From JBJXFK01 sp046155505 (GTDB taxonomy: Bacteria > Planctomycetota > Phycisphaerae > UBA1845 > Fen-1342), in the NCBI GenBank assembly GCA_046155505.1, contig JBJXFK010000172.1:1-15160 (forward strand): a stretch of 15,160 nt of DNA, in the 5' to 3' direction. The position numbers were made by a program, and so were the translations under genes. Positions 1 through 6,488 of the stretch are shown here, piece by piece. The notes below the pieces were generated by a model, which was given only the letters and a program-made list of their open reading frames with translations, had not been told where the DNA came from and searched no databases. Within the stretch, counting starts at the first letter, position 1, and the number at the start of each line of letters is the position of its first letter.

Positions 1-95
1 AGCAAATCGTGTCGGCGGGCGAGCTCTGGCAGCACGGCGAGCGCGCGGGTCGCGTGTCCGCGTCCGTAGCCGTGGATTCCGTACGCGATGCGCAT
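1..95 (-). CDS. Glycosyltransferase, N-terminal fragment (cut by window edge)
   Basis: Reading the minus strand from the ATG at 95 gives 31 complete codons beginning MRIAYGIHGYGRGHATRALA. The glycine-rich GYGRGHATR stretch right after the first beta strand is typical of the N-terminal donor/acceptor loop of GT-B fold glycosyltransferases of the MurG / MJ1255-like / UDP-glucuronosyltransferase type. An AAGGAG ribosome site lies 8 bases before the ATG, which fixes the start. The rest of the gene is outside the window, so the sugar donor, acceptor and pathway cannot be named. A cytoplasmic or membrane-associated enzyme transferring a sugar from an activated donor is the family expectation. A non-enzymatic relative of the family is possible. 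Confidence 0.68.
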   Translation of the reverse strand, partial: MRIAYGIHGYGRGHATRALAVLPELARRHDL

Positions 96-220
96 GCGAA
101 TCTCCTTTTCGCCAACCGCAGGCGAGAGTGGAGTCTTGTTGCGTGAGACTATGGTTAGGACGGCGTGAGAATGCAAGGGGGAAGTTGCTGCGAGGCGAGA
201 TTCCGCGACGCGGTCGAACC

Positions 221-250
221 AAAAAAAAGAAAGGAGCCGTGTGGCTCCTT
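221..250 (-). terminator. Intrinsic terminator of the OmpA-family lipoprotein gene
   Basis: AAGGAGCC (231-238) pairs perfectly with GGCTCCTT (243-250) across a 4-base loop. On the minus strand the stem is followed by a T-rich run (complement of the A-run at 221-228). It lies 54 bases past the stop codon at 304, the expected place for a Rho-independent terminator of the minus-strand gene. Confidence 0.88.
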
Positions 251-303
251 CCTCTCAAAGTCCCATTCGGTCACCGCGTCGTCGCGATCCGTGCGTCGAA
301 CGA

Positions 304-1020
304 TCAGCCCGGCTGATTCGCCGCTTCGCCGCGGGTCGGCATCGTGTTCGAGTCCGGCTTTTCGACCGTGATGATCTGAACGCGACGGTTCATGCGCTTG
401 CCGTCCTTCGTGTTGTTCGCCGCACGCGGGGCGAATTCGCCCTGGCCCGCAGCCGTCACGCGGCGTTTGTCGAATCCGAGATTCCAGAACTCGCGAGCGC
501 ACGCGGCGGCGCGGTTCAGGCTCAGATCGAGATTGTCCTTCCACAGGTTCTTGGTGATCTTGATCGGATCGGTATCGGTGTGGCCGACGATCCAAACTTC
601 GCGACCGGCGAACTGCGGCGTGCTGTTGATCGTGTCAGCCAGCTTGCGCAGTGTACTGCGACCATTGCTCGTTAACTCGGCCTTTCCGGAGTCGAACAGA
701 ATTTCCTCGGGCAGGTCGGTCCACGCGATCGTTCGCGTGCCTTCCCAGCCGGCGGGAAGATTGCTTGCAGATCCCTGCCCGAGCTTTCGACGCGCGTCGT
801 CGAGTTGCTGCTGAAGTTGCAGCGCCCGCTGCCGCGCCGCCTCGGCGTCGTTCGACGAGTCAGCGAGTTGCTGACGCATCGAGTCGTTTTCGTTTTCGAG
901 TCTCGCCTTGTCTTCCTGCAGGGCGCGAATCTGTTCCTCGCGTCCATCCTGGCAACCCGTCAATCCCACCACGCCCGCGATACCGATGCATGTTGCAACG
1001 ATGCGCTTCCAGCCGTCCAT
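304..1020 (-). CDS. OmpA/Pal-type peptidoglycan-binding lipoprotein
   Basis: The 238-residue product is probably an outer-membrane or envelope lipoprotein that clamps peptidoglycan through an OmpA-C domain. Residues 1-23 form a lipoprotein signal: K5-R6, a hydrophobic stretch, then the lipobox L20-T21-G22-C23. Residues about 28-80 are a heptad-like, charged coiled coil. Residues about 105-218 are the OmpA-like domain, with ILFDSGKAELT (107-117), GHTDTDPI (146-153), LSLNRAAA (167-173) and the closing NRRVQI (211-216). D149 and R212 match the family residues that hold diaminopimelate. I chose the ATG at 1020 over the longer reading to 1164 because it starts a clean lipoprotein signal and has AAAGGAG just upstream. 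The gene is monocistronic as far as can be seen. It resembles Pal in domain order, but there are no tol genes nearby, so I give no symbol. Confidence 0.88.
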   Translation of the reverse strand: MDGWKRIVATCIGIAGVVGLTGCQDGREEQIRALQEDKARLENENDSMRQQLADSSNDAEAARQRALQLQQQLDDARRKLGQGSASNLPAGWEGTRTIAWTDLPEEILFDSGKAELTSNGRSTLRKLADTINSTPQFAGREVWIVGHTDTDPIKITKNLWKDNLDLSLNRAAACAREFWNLGFDKRRVTAAGQGEFAPRAANNTKDGKRMNRRVQIITVEKPDSNTMPTRGEAANQPG

Positions 1021-1641
1021 TGCCGAACTCCTTTTTGTCGCGATGCCGCGCGCCCAATACCCCAAAGCCGGGGAATCCGTCCCCGCGTCGACGGTCGTCC
1101 TGACCGATCGTAAGCGATGAGCGTAAAGCGAGCGAATGCCGCACGCAAGCGAGTGAAGATTCATCGTCGGGCTTCAACGGCAAACATGCGAGCGTGCAGT
1201 GCAGGGTTCGGGATTCAGGGTTCGGGGTTCAGTGAAGAGGGGAGCGCAGAACAGGACAGAGCACGACAGAACAGGATCGATGTGTGAACGCGCCTTGCAT
1301 TGCATCGCGCGCGGTGCCATCACCGGACGAAGTTGGCGCGTGATGCATGGGGAGCAGTCTGCGTGAATGCTACCGCGATAGCAAGGCCGAAGCGTTCGAG
1401 GTTGGCGATTCCTGTCGTGTCGCCCGTTCGAACGTCCGTGGACGCACAATTTTCCGACGCCATCGCCTGTCGAACTGGCAGTGCGTTTCGCGGCGTGCGG
1501 CTCGGGCCTGCACCCTGGGTGATTCGATAACCGTATGTCCAGAATGAGGTTATGAGGATCGCCGGACCGCCCGCAAATCGCTGGTGCGCGGCACGAAAGT
1601 TGCCGTTAATCTCAGATATGATCGGGCTGGCGTCTTTTTGT
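1021..1641. other. Long gap with no supportable gene
   Basis: This gap separates two divergent genes. Several open frames cross it, including one on the minus strand that runs on through groES as a shadow, but none has a convincing start, family signature or ribosome site. It holds a short degenerate repeat, GGGTTCGGGATTC / AGGGTTCGGGGTTC (1203-1231), then two copies of an ACAGAACAGGA-like string (about 1247-1276). Nothing else structured was seen before the groES promoter. Confidence 0.5.
1203..1231. repeat. Short degenerate direct repeat (GGGTTCGG-type)
   Basis: Two imperfect tandem copies, GGGTTCGGGATTCA and GGGTTCGGGGTTCA, lie in the gap upstream of the OmpA-family gene. This is simple intergenic repeat sequence with no visible coding role. 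Confidence 0.55.
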
Positions 1642-1670
1642 TTGACGCCGACTGCCTCGTTAGGCACAAT
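1629..1670 (+). promoter_or_regulatory. groES promoter with an inverted repeat over the -35 box
   Basis: TTGACG (1642-1647) and CACAAT (1665-1670) are 17 bases apart, a sigma-70-like arrangement matching 5/6 and 4/6 of the consensus. Transcription would start near 1677, about 27 bases before the groES ATG. A perfect 6-bp inverted repeat, GGCGTC (1629-1634) and GACGCC (1644-1649), sits over the -35 box with a 9-base spacer. The 9-base spacing is that of the HrcA operator CIRCE, but the arm sequence is not CIRCE, so any repressor is unknown. Confidence 0.55.
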
Positions 1671-1703
1671 CATCCCGCTACATTCGACCGAAGGAGTCTG
1701 CGT

Positions 1704-1994
1704 ATGGCCTCGATTCGTCCGTTGGGCGAAAAAGTATTGATCAAGCGTCTCGAAGCGGATTCCAAAACTGCCGGCGGCATCGTCCTGCCGGACAGCGCCA
1801 AGGAAAAGCCGAAGCGCGGCACCGTGGTGAGCACCGGCGAAGGCCGACTGCTCGAAACCGGCAATCGCCAGCCGCTCACGCTCAAGAAGGGCGACGTGGT
1901 TCTCTTCACCAGCTATGCCGGCACAGAGGTCAAGGTGGACGGCAACGAGATGATCATCATGGATGAAAGTGATGTCATCGCCGTCCTCGGGTAA
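1704..1994 (+). CDS. groES: Co-chaperonin GroES (Cpn10)
   Basis: The 96-residue length is that of a standard GroES. The protein opens with IRPLGEKVLIKRLE. It carries the mobile-loop segment SKTAGGIVLPDSAKEKP (about 20-36) with the GGIVLP core that binds GroEL, then GTVVSTGEG. It closes with KKGDVVLFTSYAGTEVKVDG and DVIAVLG. GroES caps the GroEL cage and sets the folding cycle in the cytoplasm. The ATG at 1704 has GAAGGAG 8 bases upstream and starts in the usual place; a longer open frame upstream is not needed. groEL does not follow, which is unusual. The next gene is a 76-aa protein 18 bases downstream. Planctomycetes often carry several groES/groEL copies, so groEL may be elsewhere. Confidence 0.96.
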   Translation: MASIRPLGEKVLIKRLEADSKTAGGIVLPDSAKEKPKRGTVVSTGEGRLLETGNRQPLTLKKGDVVLFTSYAGTEVKVDGNEMIIMDESDVIAVLG

Positions 1995-2012
1995 AGCTCC
2001 AAAGGAGCGTCT

Positions 2013-2243
2013 ATGCAGCCCCAGATGCAGCAAGCCGTCAATGACGCGGTCGCGATGGTGAACACGCAGCCGGGACACACATGTGTGCGATTGCGTTTCG
2101 AGGGCGACCCGTATGAGATTGATTTCGTCGCCAACGCGGCGGCGATCGCCGAGGGCCGGTTCGAATTCAAGGCCGGCTTTGAGACGTATGGCGGCGCGGT
2201 GGATGAGCTGAGCGACATCCGCGCCGAACTCATTTCGCACTAG
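2013..2243 (+). CDS. Small conserved-looking protein downstream of groES
   Basis: This 76-residue protein is not one I recognise. The start is well supported by AAAGGAG 7 bases before the ATG. It lies 18 bases after the groES stop and before the shared terminator, so the two are probably one transcript. The N-terminus is a Gln-rich helix (MQPQMQQAVNDAVAMV). A strand-rich middle, HTCVRLRFEGDPYEIDFVA, follows, and an acidic C-terminal helix (DELSDIRAELISH) ends the protein. There is no signal peptide or membrane segment, so it should be cytoplasmic. Its place suggests a link to stress or protein folding, but nothing in the sequence shows a function. Confidence 0.72.
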   Translation: MQPQMQQAVNDAVAMVNTQPGHTCVRLRFEGDPYEIDFVANAAAIAEGRFEFKAGFETYGGAVDELSDIRAELISH

Positions 2244-2291
2244 CAGTTCCTGGCCTGTCTTTTGCGGCTGACTGCGAATACTGGAAGACGG

Positions 2292-2337
2292 AAACGCCCT
2301 TATGCGACCGAGCAATTCGGTCGCGCGAGGGCGTTTT
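2292..2337. terminator. Strong two-way terminator after the groES operon
   Basis: The outer stem is AAACGCCCT (2292-2300) with AGGGCGTTT (2328-2336). The inner stem is GCGACCGA (2304-2311) with TCGGTCGC (2317-2324), closing a 5-base loop. The stem ends in TTTT on the plus strand and, read from the other side, in TTTCC. It can stop both the groES transcript and the toxin-antitoxin transcript arriving on the minus strand. Confidence 0.85.
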
Positions 2338-2428
2338 GTCGTATGCGGGATTGGGCCGCGACAGCAACTCAACCTCGTGACTGCGTGGCCCGAACTGAAA
2401 TCGCTGCGACGCAAGCGGGTTTCGCGGT

Positions 2429-2737
2429 TTATTTCGCCGCAGGGCGTCCGCTGCGTCGACGCGGCTTCTCAGGCCTACGCGGCTTGTCTTCGAGCAACTC
2501 CCGGCGCGCAAGTTCCATCGACACGCCACCGGCCGTGCCAACCGATAGGCGTGAGCGCTGAATGAGGGCGATGAATTTCGCGTTCGATGCGAGCGATGCG
2601 GTTTCATTGTCGGTGTTGGGCAGCGCGACGACCGCCGCCACAGCCTTGCCGTTGGTCGTCAGCAAGATCGGCTCGAAATCGAGCGTCGCCATGTGTTCGG
2701 CGAGCTTCGGCAGCTTGCTGAGACTTACATGCTTCAT
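2429..2737 (-). CDS. Phd/YefM-family antitoxin
   Basis: This 102-residue protein looks like a Phd/YefM antitoxin. The N-terminal fold reads MKHVSLSKLPKLAEHMATLD, then EPILLTTNGKAVAAVVAL (about 22-39), the strand pair that builds the DNA-binding dimer. The C-terminal half (from about 70) is charged and basic (RRPEKPRRRSGRPAAK), the flexible part that would wrap the toxin. Its ATG overlaps the toxin stop as ATGA, so it is translationally coupled to the toxin upstream of it. By family knowledge it neutralises the toxin and represses the operon. The gene order is reversed from the classical antitoxin-first layout. Confidence 0.82.
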   Translation of the reverse strand: MKHVSLSKLPKLAEHMATLDFEPILLTTNGKAVAAVVALPNTDNETASLASNAKFIALIQRSRLSVGTAGGVSMELARRELLEDKPRRPEKPRRRSGRPAAK

Positions 2738-3033
2738 ATTTCGATTTCCTCGTCCCCGATGAACACTTGATTGCCGCGCTTCACGCCGACTGCGAGCACC
2801 CGCACCGCCGACTCGGGCTTGTCCATGACGTCGAAGTATACGCGGAATTCGCCGACCCTCAGTTCGCGCGGCGCGAGCGGATTGGGCCGCATGGCCTTTC
2901 GATTTCGCGTCTCGACGGTGGGCTGATGCGACAATTGCTGTTCGATCGCATCGATCAGTCGGCGACGATCACGAGCGGCAAACCCGCGCAGGTGTTCGAT
3001 GGCATCTGCCGCGAACTCGATTCGATATTCCAC
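2734..3033 (-). CDS. RelE/ParE-family toxin
   Basis: This 99-residue protein matches the compact RelE/ParE fold. A first strand and helix pair runs EYRIEFAADAIEHLRGFAARDRRRLIDAIEQQLSH. Then comes a basic strand with NPLAPRELRVGEFRVYFDV (about 50-69), and AVRVLAVGVKRGNQVFIG closes the sheet. RELRVGEFRVYFDV matches the family's 'R-L-R-VG-YRV-Y-V' signature. The start is GTG at 3033 with GAGGTGA upstream. By family knowledge it is an mRNA interferase or a gyrase poison; the sequence does not decide which. It overlaps the antitoxin by 4 bases. The low-efficiency GTG may help keep toxin below antitoxin in a toxin-first operon. Confidence 0.84.
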   Translation of the reverse strand: MEYRIEFAADAIEHLRGFAARDRRRLIDAIEQQLSHQPTVETRNRKAMRPNPLAPRELRVGEFRVYFDVMDKPESAVRVLAVGVKRGNQVFIGDEEIEI

Positions 3034-3236
3034 GGCTCACCTCGGGAAGCATCGTAGCTCGATTGTGCCGATTCCGACTGGGACGCGTGTGAGCAGCGAT
3101 TTTGCACCGTCGAGAACACAGCGCGGTATCTGGCGTGGCGCGCCACGAACCGATGCAGATTAGTCGCCCGCGCTCCACAATCGCACTACTTTCCTCCTTG
3201 TTCGATGTTCACGTCATGGTGACGATTCACATGAGC

Positions 3237-3836
3237 CTACAGTTGTCCAAACGCCTCACGCACCTGTTTCAAGTCGAGCTTGAACCCATCGACAACAGTG
3301 CTCTCAAACCAATCGCCGCTCGCCGCGGCCTCGACGTACTTGCCGTCAATCAGCCGCAGAAACAAGAACTCCTCGAGTTGCGGATCGACGATCCAATACT
3401 CGCCGACGCCGGCCGCCTCGTAGTCCGCCCGTTTCGTGACCGTGTCGTAACTGCGATAGCCGGGCGAGATGACTTCGACGATCAGATCCGGAACCACGGT
3501 GATGCGGCCTTTGATCTTGGGCACATGCGCCGCACGCAGGAACATGATCTCGGGGCGATAGACCACTTGTCGCCCCGCCGCTCCCTTCGAAAGCTGCACG
3601 TCCGTCTCTTGCAGAACGACTCCAAGCTTCTGCGTGCGAACGTAAGGTCGCACCTGATCAACGATTTCGCCGGCAACAAGTTGGTGGTTCGGCAGCGGAC
3701 TCGGCGACACGATGACCACTCCATCCACAAGTTCGTAGCGGCAACCATCGGGCTGGAGCGCGAGATACTCGTCCGCACTCATCCGCAACCCCGCGTAACG
3801 CGGCTCGCTCAGGATTTCTGCTCGATTGACGACCAT
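3237..3836 (-). CDS. Uma2-family (DUF820) PD-(D/E)xK endonuclease-like protein
   Basis: The 199-residue product has the full Uma2 pattern: MSADEYLALQPD, then YELVDGVVIVSPSPLPNHQLV, YRPEIMFLRA, PDLIVEVISPGYRSYDTVTKRADYEAAGV and EYWIVDPQ. The acidic residues in PDLIVEV plus the lysine in VTKRADYE form the expected PD-(D/E)xK metal site. The family is very common in Planctomycetota and Cyanobacteria and its biological role is unknown. I chose the ATG at 3836, which has GGGTGA about 9 bases upstream. A TTG at 3857 would add seven residues but has no ribosome site. It lies 57 bases downstream of the topoisomerase VI gene on the same strand and may be read through from it. Confidence 0.85.
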   Translation of the reverse strand: MVVNRAEILSEPRYAGLRMSADEYLALQPDGCRYELVDGVVIVSPSPLPNHQLVAGEIVDQVRPYVRTQKLGVVLQETDVQLSKGAAGRQVVYRPEIMFLRAAHVPKIKGRITVVPDLIVEVISPGYRSYDTVTKRADYEAAGVGEYWIVDPQLEEFLFLRLIDGKYVEAAASGDWFESTVVDGFKLDLKQVREAFGQL

Positions 3837-3893
3837 TGTTCGTTCACCCACTTGCAATCATATCAAACCGAGCAGGACTTTCGTGTCGGTTTT

Positions 3894-5051
3894 TCAATCC
3901 AACCAGTCCTTCTCCCTCAACTTCCGCGGCAGGTACTCCTCGGTACTGAAGCTCAAGCGGATATTCGAAAGCGCTTCGAGTTCGAGTTTCACTCCGAGGG
4001 CTTCCATTTTCTTGATCTCGCGCTGCCACTCCTTGCCCTGGAACCACGGATACTCTCGAATTTCCTTGGCTCGCCGGCGATCCTCGTCCGTAAGTGCCAT
4101 CGAAGCGTGAACCGGAATATCAAACTTCTCCATGTCAAAGCTGCTCAGCCCGACGAACCTCGCCGCGGGCACAGCCATCCGCTGGCTCTCGTACGCCAGG
4201 TTGATCGATCCCTGTTTCACGACGCTGTAGATGTAGTATCCCCACGGGTCGTTATCGACGAGGACGTACACAGGCAGCTTCAGCTCGTTGTGCATGCGAT
4301 AGATTATTCGCCGCACCCCGCGCGGCGGCTGCCCGCCGCCGTGAATTAGTGCGCACTGATGTTCCTCCCAGAATCGGTCCTTGTTGAAGCGCTGCCACAT
4401 TGCATCTTTTTCGACTAGGAGCACAAACTTTGCGGTCGATTTCTGGAACTGAATCACATCTGCTTCAACGATGCTCGGCACACTCCAGCCACCCGAGCCC
4501 ATCGCCCCGAGGTTTATGGTGTCGCCGTTGTCGACAATCGTCATGGGCGCAACCATGGCACCCGCCGCCTTGGCGTGCACGCCGAGCTCTTCGCGCAGCG
4601 CGTTCACCGCGACTTCAACGTCCTCGATGATTGGGTCGGACTCGTCCTGGTCATAGAAGATCAGTTCTTTCGACCCCTTAACAGGCCGCTTGAGCATATA
4701 GAACAGGTCACGAAGGCTCGTGGAGTTCGACTCGTCGATCAATTGCTTGCAAACCTCCGCCACCCGGCACGTCTGCATGAACTTCTTGGCCTGCGATCCC
4801 TCGCCGCCGCGCCGGCCCAGCAGGCTGAAGAAAAACCGCCGCTGCGTGCCGTCGAGCATCTCGATGATGCCGCGTTTGGGGTTGAAGCGCACGTTGCTGA
4901 GCGTGCGCGACGGGATGTCGACGAACGGGTCGTCCTGTTTGTTGACCAGCGTGACGATCTGACCCGCCATCTTGCGAATGCGATCACCCGCCGCCGCCCG
5001 ATCGCGGCCGAGCTTGGCGGATTTGGTAGCGGTCGCGGCCTTCTTGGCCAT
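3894..5051 (-). CDS. top6A: DNA topoisomerase VI subunit A (Spo11-like)
   Basis: The 385-residue product is the DNA-cutting subunit of a type IIB topoisomerase, which makes a transient double-strand break through a tyrosine. The winged-helix (CAP) domain holds TSLRDLFYML (111-120), in which Y118 aligns with the catalytic tyrosine of the RDxFY/REIYY motif. The Toprim domain follows: FVLLVEKDAMWQRF (209-222) with E214, and VYVLVDNDPWGYYIYSVVKQGS (261-282) with D266 and D268 for magnesium. Length is normal for the family. The ATG at 5051 has GGAGG 10 bases upstream, and a basic tail (MAKKAATATKSAK) starts the protein. The ATPase partner, subunit B, is not in the window. In archaea the two genes are usually adjacent. 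Topoisomerase VI is patchy in bacteria, so gene transfer is plausible. Confidence 0.9.
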   Translation of the reverse strand: MAKKAATATKSAKLGRDRAAAGDRIRKMAGQIVTLVNKQDDPFVDIPSRTLSNVRFNPKRGIIEMLDGTQRRFFFSLLGRRGGEGSQAKKFMQTCRVAEVCKQLIDESNSTSLRDLFYMLKRPVKGSKELIFYDQDESDPIIEDVEVAVNALREELGVHAKAAGAMVAPMTIVDNGDTINLGAMGSGGWSVPSIVEADVIQFQKSTAKFVLLVEKDAMWQRFNKDRFWEEHQCALIHGGGQPPRGVRRIIYRMHNELKLPVYVLVDNDPWGYYIYSVVKQGSINLAYESQRMAVPAARFVGLSSFDMEKFDIPVHASMALTDEDRRRAKEIREYPWFQGKEWQREIKKMEALGVKLELEALSNIRLSFSTEEYLPRKLREKDWLD

Positions 5052-5479
5052 AGTGCGAAGCCTCCGTGAAGAAACGGCAAATAGCCCGCCACGCGCGTCG
5101 CCCGGCGAGGCCCAAAGTGTAGCCGCAGAATGACGAAGGCCGAAGTTTGAAGGTCGAGGGCCGAGCGTACGAGCATTGCACCAGACGTGCGCCCTGCGCC
5201 CGCCGCCCCGCGCCCCTTCAAGAGTTAGCGCCCTTTTCTCGCCGCCCTGCGTTTTCGCTCACCTTCGCGCGGCATGATGCCGATGAGATTGTTGCACATC
5301 ACTCGTCGATGCGGCGACTCGGTCGTTGCGACGGCGGAGGGGCAACCAAAACAGATTCCGCGAATCGCGTCGTATTTCCGCGCCTGCGGTGCGCCTCAGG
5401 TTGTGCAGAGCGTCAAGGGTATGTCGCTTCGCTGCCCGGCCCAGAAAACCGGCCCGGCCGCCTGATCCAGGAATCGCCG
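5052..5479. other. Divergent gap between top6A and the phosphatase gene
   Basis: An open frame on the plus strand runs through this stretch into the phosphatase, but its upstream residues look random and have no ribosome site. The gap holds a degenerate repeat of the GAATGACGAAGGCCGAAG type (about 5128-5165) and a 13-bp palindrome CGGCATGATGCCG (5270-5282). No clear promoter could be picked. Confidence 0.5.
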
Positions 5480-6205
5480 ATGTCGTTGCAGGAAACCCCC
5501 GTCGTGTGCAAATCGAGCGAACAACTTCGCCTGCAACTCGGCACCGACTGGGCGGTCGAGCAAATTCAGCTCCCGCTCGGCGGCGGCGACGGCGGCGACT
5601 TTGTCCTCACCCGCCACTTCGGCGACACGCTCCAGATTTTCGTCGGCGACGCAGCCGGTCACGGCCCCGAAGCTGCCGGCCTGGCGAACACCGTGCGACG
5701 AATCATCGAGCGCGACGGCGAGCAAGCCATCACCGCCCAGCGTCTCGCCGCTTGGAACCGCGAAGTCGAACCCGCATTCGGCGGCAAATTCGTCTGCCTC
5801 ACCTGCATTGAAATCGACTCTGCTGCGCGGCTCGTGCGCGTCGCCAATTGCGGCAACCCGGAGTTGTTGATTGTCCGCAACGGCGGCGAGATCGAGCAAT
5901 GCCCGGCTACCGGCATGCCCCTGGGCATGATCGAGCCGGAACTGTGGCACTCGCCCACTGTGGTCGAATTTGCGCTCTCGCCTGACGATGCGATCGTCTG
6001 CGTCACCGACGGCGTCACCGAGCAGGCCGGCCCGGAGAAGCAGCGCTTCGGCATCGAACGCGTCCTGACCGCGGTCGCGTCGGCGACGATCGGACGTGCG
6101 GTGAGCTTCCTCGACGAATGCCTCACCACTTTCGCCGGCGAAATGCCGCGCGAGGACGATGTGACGATGCTGTGCATCGGGCAACTGGCCAAACGCGTCG
6201 CCTGA
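5480..6205 (+). CDS. SpoIIE/RsbU-type PPM serine phosphatase, lone catalytic domain
   Basis: The 241-residue product is a single PPM-II (PP2C-like, SpoIIE) phosphatase domain. Visible motifs in order are GGDGGD (35-40), GDAAGHGPEAA (56-66), NCGNPELLIV (123-132), the TDGVTE turn (176-181) and EDDVTM (225-230). The acidic residues in these motifs bind the catalytic metals. Relatives dephosphorylate anti-anti-sigma factors (STAS domain) in partner-switching systems. There is no sensor domain and no membrane segment, so an input must come from a separate protein. I chose the ATG at 5480 because CAGGAA lies 7 bases before it and the phosphatase fold starts soon after. No kinase or STAS gene is nearby. 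Confidence 0.88.
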   Translation: MSLQETPVVCKSSEQLRLQLGTDWAVEQIQLPLGGGDGGDFVLTRHFGDTLQIFVGDAAGHGPEAAGLANTVRRIIERDGEQAITAQRLAAWNREVEPAFGGKFVCLTCIEIDSAARLVRVANCGNPELLIVRNGGEIEQCPATGMPLGMIEPELWHSPTVVEFALSPDDAIVCVTDGVTEQAGPEKQRFGIERVLTAVASATIGRAVSFLDECLTTFAGEMPREDDVTMLCIGQLAKRVA

Positions 6206-6263
6206 ATGCTGAATTGAACCGCGACTCGACCGCTGTGGGGAGGGCACGGATTTTGGCGACAAT

Positions 6264-6333
6264 CCGAGCCCAACGCGCAAGCTAGGATTCCGCGCGGTCG
6301 TGCGCGAAGACCTAGCTTGCGCGTCGGGCTCGG
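6264..6333. repeat. Long 23-bp inverted repeat between convergent genes
   Basis: The left arm (6264-6286) begins CCGAGCCCAACGCGCAAGC and the right arm (6311-6333) ends GCGTCGGGCTCGG. They pair at 22 of 23 positions. The 24-base loop has its own CGCGC/GCGCG stem. The core GCGCAAGCTAGG resembles intergenic repeats known from Planctomycetota. It may help end transcription of the phosphatase gene, though no T-run follows. Confidence 0.85.
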
Positions 6334-6407
6334 TTTGAAGCGACGACGCTGACGCTTGCCGCAATTCGCGAAAAACTGACCCTTCCGAAAAGCAACTCAA
6401 TGAGAAA

Positions 6408-6441
6408 CGCATGCTCGGGCTGCGAACAACCCGAGCATGCG
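6408..6441. terminator. 12-bp hairpin between the convergent genes
   Basis: CGCATGCTCGGG (6408-6419) pairs perfectly with CCCGAGCATGCG (6430-6441) around a 10-base loop. It lies 48 bases past the stop of the minus-strand dockerin-tailed gene. On that strand a weak GTTTCTC follows, so it probably serves as that gene's terminator. Confidence 0.6.
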
Positions 6442-6488
6442 GCGTGCGTGCAAGAAATTGTGCTTCCGCGTGACGCGCCGGATCGAGA

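Noticed and set aside
1629..1649. CIRCE heat-shock operator
   Set aside because: The spacing fits but the arms GGCGTC/GACGCC do not match the TTAGCACTC/GAGTGCTAA consensus.
1320..2414. A 364-residue open frame on the minus strand
   Set aside because: It runs antisense through groES and its 76-aa partner, has no family signature and no ribosome site; the plus-strand genes explain the region.
3102..4349. A 415-residue open frame on the plus strand
   Set aside because: It is antisense to the Uma2 and topoisomerase VI genes, both of which have clear motifs.
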